NCBI GenBank assembly: GCA_934307185.1
Contig: CAKRCJ010000013.1
Span: forward strand, 1 to 17,521
Length of the DNA stretch: 17,521 bases
Origin: an uncultured Roseburia sp.
GTDB lineage: Bacteria; Bacillota; Clostridia; Lachnospirales; Lachnospiraceae
Direction of reading: 5' to 3'
In this document: positions 1-6,614 of the stretch, piece after piece
Layout: each line of letters opens with the position of its first letter
How positions within the stretch are numbered: position 1 is the stretch's first letter
The notes under the pieces: generated by a model
Told to the model about the DNA's origin: nothing
Databases searched by the model: none
Seen by the model: only the letters and a program-made list of their open reading frames with translations
Made by a program: the position numbers and the translations under genes

Positions 1-1
1 G

Positions 2-913
2 CTGAAAAAAGAAGGACAGCTCATTGATATGACAATGTCCGAGTTCGCTGATTATTATCGTGAGAAAAAAGGTGTAAACGATAATAACTACAATGAGCCG
101 GAATGTGCGCTCTGGAGAGATATTTTATATGGTTCCGATAAACAGTTATTCTGGTATTGTGACCCATATATGAGAGCATGCGTAAACATGGATCAGGGTG
201 GTGCAATTGTTGACCTTCGTCCTTATGCAGCAAAATTAGAGTGGCCGGTTGGTATCGGAACAAAACATGTTCAGGATGCATCTTATCCATTCTTAATCCA
301 GGAAAAATACCGTGCGGGTTACTTCACACATTACGCTGGAGAAGGAACTGTAAGAAGTGCAAAGCTTTCTTACAAAGGAGAGGAAGTTGACCTCTGCCTC
401 TGCCCGACACATGCACATTTCTCCCAGGAAGGAAAAACAAGAATACTTACCCTTGATCCTGTAACAATTGAATTCAGGGATTTGACCGTAAAACTTCAGA
501 CAAAAGAATACTTTGAGGAAGGTTCTTCTAATATTAAGATTGAACGTAATATCTTAGAGATGAGCGACCCGACCGCAGAAGTTACATTAAATGAGTACAT
601 GGTTGCATGCTATGGTACAACAGAGTATTCCGAGGATATGTCCAATATTACATTAAAGATTGACGGACCGGAAGAAAAAGAAATCAATTATGCATACAAA
701 TGCCGCGAGGAAGGTGCTGTCGGAGCAAAAGAGGTTTCTGCAGTTATTCCTGAAATCGAGACACGCGTATCCATGACTGCTTCTGATGAAAAAGCAGAAG
801 GATATGTAAAAGAAGGATATGCTTTCTCACCAATGTTTACTTTAGGATATAGAAAAACAATCTCAGACAAGGAGGTATTTGCGACATGGCTCAACTTGGC
901 AAAGGCAAATTAA
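2..913 (+). CDS. Unrecognised protein, C-terminal part (5' end outside window)
   Basis: The reading frame is open from base 2, so the true start lies upstream; the ATG at 29 is internal and has no ribosome binding site. About 303 residues are visible. Early in the fragment comes a Trp/Tyr-rich stretch (FWYCDPYMRAC), then GGAIVDLRPYA, then a long region of alternating hydrophobic residues that looks beta-rich. There is no membrane segment in the visible part. The composition resembles the all-beta C-terminal part of a carbohydrate-active or deacetylase-like enzyme, with the catalytic domain upstream, but I do not recognise the family and claim no function. Its last 28 bases overlap the next gene, which suggests translational coupling. 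The two genes share a terminator at 1108-1140, so they form the end of one transcription unit, separate from the galactan genes that follow. Confidence 0.8.
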   Translation: MKKEGQLIDMTMSEFADYYREKKGVNDNNYNEPECALWRDILYGSDKQLFWYCDPYMRACVNMDQGGAIVDLRPYAAKLEWPVGIGTKHVQDASYPFLIQEKYRAGYFTHYAGEGTVRSAKLSYKGEEVDLCLCPTHAHFSQEGKTRILTLDPVTIEFRDLTVKLQTKEYFEEGSSNIKIERNILEMSDPTAEVTLNEYMVACYGTTEYSEDMSNITLKIDGPEEKEINYAYKCREEGAVGAKEVSAVIPEIETRVSMTASDEKAEGYVKEGYAFSPMFTLGYRKTISDKEVFATWLNLAKAN

Positions 914-1104
914 ATTATAGATGCCCATCCTGCTTTTTAAGAGATTTGGACATTGATATGTTTTATAACAAAGAAACAGGAATTTATAGCTGTATCCGCT
1001 GTCAGTACAGAGGAACGGAAGAGGATGTTTTGGAAAAAAACGAAATGATTCGTTTCCGTTACAAAGCAATGCATGACAGAATTACAAAATTTGATTTTGA
1101 CTAA
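886..1104 (+). CDS. Small four-cysteine zinc-ribbon protein
   Basis: This 72-residue protein has two CxxC pairs, CPSC (C13, C16) and CIRC (C36, C39), separated by 19 residues. That is the usual layout of a treble-clef or zinc-ribbon fold binding one zinc ion. The C-terminal third is charged and probably helical. The start is supported by AAGGAGG at about 869-875, nine or so bases before the ATG, inside the end of the preceding gene, which it overlaps by 28 bases in another frame. It has no signal peptide or membrane segment, so it should be cytosolic. The function is unknown: such small ribbons occur in nucleic-acid-binding proteins and as accessory subunits. A strong terminator begins four bases after the stop codon. 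Confidence 0.8.
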   Translation: MAQLGKGKLNYRCPSCFLRDLDIDMFYNKETGIYSCIRCQYRGTEEDVLEKNEMIRFRYKAMHDRITKFDFD

Positions 1105-1126
1105 AAAAGAAGGCTGTCTTTATAAT
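1097..1126 (+). promoter_or_regulatory. Probable promoter of the AraC-type regulator gene, inside the upstream terminator
   Basis: TTGACT at 1097-1102 and a perfect TATAAT at 1121-1126 are 18 bases apart. The -35 overlaps the stop codon of the zinc-ribbon gene and the -10 fills most of the loop of the terminator hairpin at 1108-1140. A transcript would start near 1133, about 26 bases before the regulator's ATG. No other promoter-like sequence fits in the 54 bases between the two genes. The boxes are read directly; activity is inferred. Confidence 0.6.
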
Positions 1127-1140
1127 GAGACAGCCTTTTG
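1108..1140 (+). terminator. Rho-independent terminator after the zinc-ribbon gene
   Basis: A perfect 10-bp inverted repeat, AAGGCTGTCT at 1110-1119 and AGACAGCCTT at 1128-1137, encloses an 8-base loop. Two A residues plus TTTT flank it, so the hairpin may act in both directions. It ends the transcription unit of the first two genes. Confidence 0.9.
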
Positions 1141-1158
1141 TAAAAAGAGGGAATAGCC

Positions 1159-2097
1159 ATGGGCAAAAAGAAGAAAGACACAATGGAGCTTCGTTTTTAT
1201 GAGGTGCCACAAAATGAATATGTTCTTGCACTTTTAGGAGACAGCTGGATTCGTGATTACGGTCATGATGAGAGCAATCTTCATTTTCATAATCTCATGG
1301 AAATCGGCTATTGCAAAAATGGCACAGGAGAGCTGATTTTAAACGATGAGGCAAAGCGGTATGAGCCGGCAATGGTGAGCATTATACCGCAGAATTTCCC
1401 TCATGTGACAATCAGTGATTCAGACAGCGGACCAAGCTTCTGGGAGTACATTTTTTTTGATCCGATGGTTATGATACAGGAGTTATATCCGGACAATGCA
1501 GTGGTACAGAAAAAGGTTTTACAGATGGTAAACCAGAAAGCACAATTTTTCCATGAATGGGAAAATCCGGGCGTTTCTGTACTTATTAAAATGATTATGG
1601 AAGAGATGCGGCAGAAAAAAAAGCATTTCAATGACAGTGTCCGCGGACTTTTGATTTCCCTATTTACGGAACTGCTCCGCATGTGTGAAAATGATGCCAC
1701 GGAGAATGAAATAAAGAAGAAAACAGGAGTTTCACAGATTACACCTGCCTTAGATTATGTCAGAATGGAATACGCAAATAACATCCGTGTAGAAGAACTT
1801 GCGAAAGCGAGCCATATGAGTGAGACACATTTCAGAAGAGTCTTTGAATCCTACATGAATATGTCACCGATGGATTATATTAATTTGATGCGTGTACAGA
1901 AAGCATGTGATATTATGAAAAAAACAAATGACTCTATGGATGTAGTTGCACAGAAGGTTGGGTTTACAACAACTTCTACGTTCAACCGTAATTTTAAAAA
2001 ATATCTGAATACCTCTCCGTATCAGTGGAAAATCAGTCCGGAAAATTACGAAAGAAAATTGCTTAACTACAACATTTCCGCTTTGAAAGGCTGGTAG
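1159..2097 (+). CDS. AraC-family transcriptional regulator of the galactan genes
   Basis: The 312-residue protein has the standard two-part AraC layout. The N-terminal cupin-like sugar-sensing domain spans roughly residues 15-130 and carries the HFHNLMEIGYCKNGTG stretch (about 42-57) typical of this domain. The C-terminal DNA-binding domain (about 194-292) has two helix-turn-helix units, VEELAKASHMSETHFRRVF and DVVAQKVGFTTTSTFNRNFK, and ends with the usual SPYQW. The start ATG at 1159 follows AGAGGG; an internal ATG at 1183 is possible but less well placed. It stands directly upstream of, and in the same direction as, the GH2 and GH53 genes. The natural inference is that it activates them when a galactose-containing sugar is bound. 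A paired repeat at the GH2 promoter is a candidate binding site. The ligand is not known from sequence. Confidence 0.93.
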   Translation: MGKKKKDTMELRFYEVPQNEYVLALLGDSWIRDYGHDESNLHFHNLMEIGYCKNGTGELILNDEAKRYEPAMVSIIPQNFPHVTISDSDSGPSFWEYIFFDPMVMIQELYPDNAVVQKKVLQMVNQKAQFFHEWENPGVSVLIKMIMEEMRQKKKHFNDSVRGLLISLFTELLRMCENDATENEIKKKTGVSQITPALDYVRMEYANNIRVEELAKASHMSETHFRRVFESYMNMSPMDYINLMRVQKACDIMKKTNDSMDVVAQKVGFTTTSTFNRNFKKYLNTSPYQWKISPENYERKLLNYNISALKGW

Positions 2098-2127
2098 TAT
2101 TCCTGAAAGGTTTTATTAAAATGGTTT

Positions 2128-2173
2128 AAAATGCGTGTTTTGCGTTGAATTTCAGACGCAAAATGCGCATTTT
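2128..2173 (+). promoter_or_regulatory. Candidate AraC-type operator, two repeats before the GH2 gene
   Basis: AAAATGCGTGTTTT (2128-2141) recurs as AAAATGCGCATTTT (2160-2173), identical at 12 of 14 positions and spaced 32 bp start to start, about three helical turns. The same bases also form an imperfect inverted repeat (2132-2145 against 2156-2169, 12 of 14). The downstream copy overlaps the place where a -35 box should be. This fits two regulator half-sites on one DNA face; the identity of the binder is inferred from the adjacent regulator gene. Confidence 0.55.
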
Positions 2174-2184
2174 TATGCTATTAT
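2156..2184 (+). promoter_or_regulatory. Candidate activator-dependent promoter of the GH2-GH53 operon
   Basis: An extended -10 box, TGCTATTAT, lies at 2176-2184. The -35 position 17 bases upstream reads ACGCAA, far from consensus, and is covered by the downstream operator-like repeat. A weak -35 replaced by a regulator site is the usual form of an activator-dependent promoter. Transcription would begin near 2191, giving a leader of about 41 bases. Confidence 0.5.
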
Positions 2185-2231
2185 AAAAGAAAAATGTAAT
2201 AGATAATTGCGAATAAAAAAGGAGAAGGAAA

Positions 2232-5200
2232 ATGGACTTTGATGTAAAAAAAATACACAATCCAAAGTTTTTTAAGGACAATTGTATGGCGGCACATTCC
2301 GACCATGTTGCATATAAAAATGAAGCAGAGGCAGAGGAGAAAAAAAGCAGCTTCCGCATTTCTTTAGACGGAATATGGAAGTTTCATTATGCGAAAAATG
2401 ATGCACAGACGATACCGGGGTTTGAAAATGTGGATTATGATTGTAGACCGTGGGACGATATCCGTGTGCCGGCGCACATCCAGATGGAGGGATACGATGC
2501 TCCGCAGTATGCAAATATCCAGTACCCGTGGGACGGAAGAGAGGAAGTCTGGCGTGATGAGGTTCCAACAGAATTTAATCCGGTGGCAAGCTATGTGAAA
2601 TATTTTACGTTGCCGGAAGGTTTTGTGAAAAATGGGTTATACATTTCTTTTCAGGGGGTAGAGAGCGGTTTTACTTTCTGGTTAAACGGTCATTATGTCG
2701 GTTACAGTGAGGACAGCTTTACACCGTCGGAGTTTGATTTGACCCCTTATGTAAAAGAGGGCGAAAATAAGCTTGCAGTAAAAGTGTTCAAATGGACAGC
2801 GTCAAGCTGGTGCGAGGACCAGGATTTTTACCGTTTTTCCGGTATTTTCCGTTCTGTCTACTTATATACCATGCCTAAAGTGCATGTATATGACTTAAAG
2901 GTGCAGCCGGTTGTGGCAGCTTCCTTAGACAAAGCAGACTTTCTTTTGGATATGCAGGTGTGCGGCGCAGGCAGTGCAAAAATTAAGCTGGAGGGCGCAA
3001 GGGATTACTCGAAAGAGGAAGAGACAGAGCAGCAGGTTGTGTTTGAGGAAACAATATCGTTTGTATCAGAGAAGGATGGAGCATTTTTGGATACAAAATT
3101 GGTTCATTTTGAAAAAGAGGTGAAAGCACCGTCACTCTGGAGTGCAGAAAATCCACAGCTTTATACACTGACAATCGAAGTCTTTGATGAAACCGGAAAT
3201 GCGGTCGAGTATATTTCACAGAAAGCAGGCTTCCGCCGCTTTGAGATGAAAGACAAAATTATGCTGTTAAATGGAAAACGAATCGTATTTAAAGGGGTGA
3301 ACCGTCATGAGTTCAGCTCGAAAACCGGACGTGCTGTATCGAAAGAGGAAGTACTTTTAGATATTGTCACAATGAAAAGGAATAACATCAATGCAATCCG
3401 TACCAGCCATTATCCGGATGCTTCCGGCATCTATGAGCTGTGCGATGAATACGGACTGTATATGATTGCAGAAAACAATATGGAGTCCCATGGTTCATGG
3501 GATGCCGCTTCCCACGGACTTGCGCCAAAGGATACGATTGTTCCGGGCGATAACATGGACTGGGAGCCAATGATGTTAGACCGCATCAACTCCTGCTATC
3601 AGAGAGATAAAAACCACCCGGCAATTTTAATCTGGTCAGTTGGAAATGAGTCTTACGGCGGAAAAGTTATTTTTGACATGTCGGAAAAATTCCGTGAATT
3701 AGATCCTTATCGTCTCGTTCATTACGAAGGAATTTTTAACGACCGCAGATACGAAGGCACCAGTGATATGGAAAGCCAGATGTACACAAGCGTGGAAAAC
3801 ATCAAAAAGTTTTTAAAAGAGCATAAGGAAAAGCCATTTATCTGCTGTGAATATATGCATGCCATGGGCAATTCCTGTGGAGCCATGCATAAATATACCG
3901 ATTTGACTGACACAGAGCCAAGATATCAGGGTGGATTTATCTGGGATTATATTGACCAGTCTATTTTGAAAAAAGACCGTTACGGAAAAGAATTCCAGGC
4001 TTACGGCGGCGATTTCATGGAGCGCCCAACGGATTATAATTTCAGTGGAAATGGTATCTGCTATGGTGGGGAGAGAGACGCTTCCCCGAAGATGCAGGAG
4101 GTAAAATTCAATTATCAGAATATCAGCGTGAAATTTGAAGAAGACGGATATTTTACCGTAGTCAATAAAAACCTGTTTGTAAATACCGGTGATTTCCAAT
4201 GTGCAGCTATTTTACAGAAAAACGGAACAGTCGTGAAAAAACAGAAAATAGACACAAATGTTGCTCCTCTTACTTCGGAAAAATATAAAATTCCATTTAC
4301 AATTGGAACAGATGCAGAGTACGCAGTTACAATTTCCTTCTGTCTGAAAGAGGATACACTCTGGGCAGAGGCAGGACATGAGGTGGCATTCGGACAGAAG
4401 GTTTACAAAAAAGAAAGTATCTGGGAAACACCAAAACAGCCGATTCGTGTAATCCATGGAAAAATAAACATCGGAGTAAAAGGAGAGAACTTTGACTGTC
4501 TGTTTTCCCTGTTAAATGGCGGATTGGTTTCCTACCGTTATGCAGGAAAAGAAATGATTGAAAAAATCCCAATGCCGAACTTCTGGAGGGCACCGGCAGA
4601 TAATGATAACGGAAGCATGGCACCGATGCGTTATGCGCAATGGAAGATTGCAAGTATGTATATAACCCACAGGGATGGAGGCATGTTTGACAATGTACCG
4701 ACAAAGATAGAAGAAAACAAGGACAGTGTGACAATCACTTATACCTACTATATGCCGACTACCCCGGCAAGCAAATGCCAGGTTGCCTATACCGTATTTG
4801 GAGACGGAACCGTTGAGACAAAGCTTACTTATAACCCGCAAGAAGGACTTCCGGACATGCCGGAATTTGGTATGCTGTTTAAACTAAATGCCGATTATGA
4901 GAATTTAGAGTGGTACGGTTATGGAATGGAGGAGACATATGCAGACCGTAGACATGGTGCAAAGCTTGGCATTTATAAAAATAAAGTGGCAGACAATATG
5001 GCGAAATATCTGGTTCCGCAGGAATGTGGCAATAAGGTTGGTGTGCGCTATGCGAAGGTGACCGATGTAAAGGGCAGGGGAATGCTGTTTTCCGGCGATG
5101 AATTAAGCTTTTCTGCGCTTCCATATACACCACATGAATTAGAAAATGCAGCCCATCCATATGAACTGCCGGAGGTACATTATACGGTTGTCCGTGTGGC

Positions 5201-5315
5201 ACTGGCACAGATGGGTGTTGGCGGAGATGACAGCTGGGGCGCATGGGTACACCCGGAATACCATATTGATGTGACAAAACCATTGGAGTTTAGTTTTAAA
5301 TTTAGAGGAATTTAA
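2232..5315 (+). CDS. lacZ: Glycoside hydrolase family 2 beta-galactosidase, LacZ type
   Basis: At 1027 residues it matches the length of E. coli LacZ (1024). The order is GH2 sugar-binding domain (about 35-215), immunoglobulin-like domain (to about 330), TIM-barrel catalytic domain (about 335-630), then an Ig-like part and the C-terminal beta-sandwich of long GH2 galactosidases. Visible landmarks are RTSHYP at the start of the barrel, the acid/base glutamate in WSVGNES (E473) and the nucleophile in CCEYMHAMGN (E540). It hydrolyses terminal non-reducing beta-galactosyl residues. There is no signal peptide, so it acts in the cytosol on imported oligosaccharides. GGAGAAGG sits just upstream of the ATG. 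The GH53 gene follows after 23 bases, so the two are probably co-transcribed. With that partner, galactan-derived beta-1,4-galacto-oligosaccharides are a more likely substrate than lactose, though lactose cannot be excluded. Confidence 0.96.
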   Translation: MDFDVKKIHNPKFFKDNCMAAHSDHVAYKNEAEAEEKKSSFRISLDGIWKFHYAKNDAQTIPGFENVDYDCRPWDDIRVPAHIQMEGYDAPQYANIQYPWDGREEVWRDEVPTEFNPVASYVKYFTLPEGFVKNGLYISFQGVESGFTFWLNGHYVGYSEDSFTPSEFDLTPYVKEGENKLAVKVFKWTASSWCEDQDFYRFSGIFRSVYLYTMPKVHVYDLKVQPVVAASLDKADFLLDMQVCGAGSAKIKLEGARDYSKEEETEQQVVFEETISFVSEKDGAFLDTKLVHFEKEVKAPSLWSAENPQLYTLTIEVFDETGNAVEYISQKAGFRRFEMKDKIMLLNGKRIVFKGVNRHEFSSKTGRAVSKEEVLLDIVTMKRNNINAIRTSHYPDASGIYELCDEYGLYMIAENNMESHGSWDAASHGLAPKDTIVPGDNMDWEPMMLDRINSCYQRDKNHPAILIWSVGNESYGGKVIFDMSEKFRELDPYRLVHYEGIFNDRRYEGTSDMESQMYTSVENIKKFLKEHKEKPFICCEYMHAMGNSCGAMHKYTDLTDTEPRYQGGFIWDYIDQSILKKDRYGKEFQAYGGDFMERPTDYNFSGNGICYGGERDASPKMQEVKFNYQNISVKFEEDGYFTVVNKNLFVNTGDFQCAAILQKNGTVVKKQKIDTNVAPLTSEKYKIPFTIGTDAEYAVTISFCLKEDTLWAEAGHEVAFGQKVYKKESIWETPKQPIRVIHGKINIGVKGENFDCLFSLLNGGLVSYRYAGKEMIEKIPMPNFWRAPADNDNGSMAPMRYAQWKIASMYITHRDGGMFDNVPTKIEENKDSVTITYTYYMPTTPASKCQVAYTVFGDGTVETKLTYNPQEGLPDMPEFGMLFKLNADYENLEWYGYGMEETYADRRHGAKLGIYKNKVADNMAKYLVPQECGNKVGVRYAKVTDVKGRGMLFSGDELSFSALPYTPHELENAAHPYELPEVHYTVVRVALAQMGVGGDDSWGAWVHPEYHIDVTKPLEFSFKFRGI

Positions 5316-5338
5316 TTGATAAAAAAAGGAGAAAACGT

Positions 5339-6448
5339 ATGAAATTTATAAAAGGAATGGATTTATCCACATTGCTGGAATTGGAAAGATGTGGCGCAAA
5401 ATATTATGTAGACGGAAATGAGATGGATATTTTAGATATTATGAAAAAGTATGATGTCGATACTATCCGTATCCGTCTCTGGAATGACCCGTGGTCGGAA
5501 AGCGGGGAGTCTTATGGGGCAGGCGAAAATGATTTAAAGACAACGCTTGCAATTGCAAAAAAAGTGACAGACGCAGGACTTGGGGTATTATTAAATTTCC
5601 ATTACAGTGATTTCTGGGCAGATCCGGGAAAACAGATTAAACCGAAGGCATGGAAGGACTACAGTGTGGAGCAGTTAGAGCAGGCAGTGTATGATTTTAC
5701 AAAAGAGACAATGGAAGTATTTAAAGAAAATCATATCAATACGACAATGGTGCAGGTTGGAAATGAGTTATCCAACGGACTGCTCTGGCCGGAAGGAAAG
5801 GTTCCAAACTATGACAACATTGCAAAGTTTGTAAATGCGGGAATACGCGGTGTGCGTGCAGTGGATAAAGATGTGCCGGTTATGCTTCATCTTGATAATG
5901 GCGGTAACAATGCGCTTTACCGGGAATGGTTTGATGAATTTACAAAACGTGGAGAAGATTTCCAGATTATCGGGTTATCCTACTATCCATTCTGGCACGG
6001 AACACTTGACATGCTCACAAATAACATGAATGATATCGCAGAGCGCTACGGCAAGGATTTGATTGTCGCTGAGGTTTCCATGGGTTACACCATGGAGGAT
6101 TACAAGGAATATGAGAAGCTTTCCGACGAGGAACGCAAAGGCTACGCAACGAAAAAAGAGCTTGTGGAAAAAATTGAGTATCCGATGACCGTTCAGGGAC
6201 AGTATGATTTTATGGAAGATTTCTTAAACCGTATCAGCCATATTAAAGGGAATAAAGGAAAAGGCTTTTTCTACTGGGAGCCGGCATGGATTCCGGTGAA
6301 AGGCTCCGGCTGGGCAACCGAAGCTTCCTTAAAATACATGAATGACAAAGGTCCATGCGGAAACGAGTGGGCAAATCAGGCGTTATTTGATTATAATGGA
6401 AATGCCCTTCCGACCTGGAACCTTATCAGGGATTTCAAAGCAGAATAA
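5339..6448 (+). CDS. GH53 endo-beta-1,4-galactanase, cytoplasmic
   Basis: The 369-residue protein is a single GH53 (beta/alpha)8 barrel with little else. It starts directly with the family's opening KFIKGMDLSTLLELE, followed by IRIRLWNDPW and LLNFHYSDFWADPGKQ. The acid/base glutamate is in MVQVGNE (E143) and the nucleophile in LIVAEVSMGY (E245). It cleaves internal beta-1,4-galactosidic bonds of type I arabinogalactan. Many GH53 enzymes are secreted or carry binding modules, but this one has no signal peptide, lipobox or anchor, so it should act inside the cell on short imported galactans and hand products to the GH2 enzyme. AAAGGAG at 5325-5331 gives an ideal start. It is the last gene of the hydrolase operon; 166 bases separate it from the binding-protein gene. 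Confidence 0.96.
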   Translation: MKFIKGMDLSTLLELERCGAKYYVDGNEMDILDIMKKYDVDTIRIRLWNDPWSESGESYGAGENDLKTTLAIAKKVTDAGLGVLLNFHYSDFWADPGKQIKPKAWKDYSVEQLEQAVYDFTKETMEVFKENHINTTMVQVGNELSNGLLWPEGKVPNYDNIAKFVNAGIRGVRAVDKDVPVMLHLDNGGNNALYREWFDEFTKRGEDFQIIGLSYYPFWHGTLDMLTNNMNDIAERYGKDLIVAEVSMGYTMEDYKEYEKLSDEERKGYATKKELVEKIEYPMTVQGQYDFMEDFLNRISHIKGNKGKGFFYWEPAWIPVKGSGWATEASLKYMNDKGPCGNEWANQALFDYNGNALPTWNLIRDFKAE

Positions 6449-6519
6449 ATAAAAACAGAAAAAAACTGGAGAACCACACATATTCAGACAAAATTAAGAA
6501 TTTCCTAATCTTTTGTTTC

Positions 6520-6548
6520 TTGCTTTTAAAACCCAGATTTTATATGCT
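6520..6548 (+). promoter_or_regulatory. Possible promoter of the importer operon
   Basis: TTGCTT at 6520-6525 and TATGCT at 6543-6548 are 17 bases apart. Just overlapping the -10 is a 17-bp palindrome, TGCTTAATTCATAAGCA (6545-6561), that could be an operator or a small hairpin. An alternative -10 is GATAAT at 6571-6576. The 14-bp repeat seen before the GH2 gene is not present here, so control may differ. Matches are only fair. Confidence 0.35.
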
Positions 6549-6614
6549 TAATTCATAAGCAATTGAGCCGGATAATATAGAGCATTTATACGGTAATAAA
6601 TGGGAGGATAACAT

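Noticed and set aside
2126..5283. Many open frames on the minus strand opposite the GH2 gene
   Set aside because: Low-complexity, Cys/His/Pro/Ser-rich translations typical of antisense to a real gene; no ribosome sites.
6493..6514. ATTAAG/CTAAT hairpin followed by TTTT as a terminator after the GH53 gene
   Set aside because: Only five A/T-rich pairs with a bulge; too weak to call.
2098..6614. CcpA (cre) sites in the two sugar-gene leaders
   Set aside because: No stretch close to TGWAANCGNTNWCA was found in 2098-2231 or 6449-6614.
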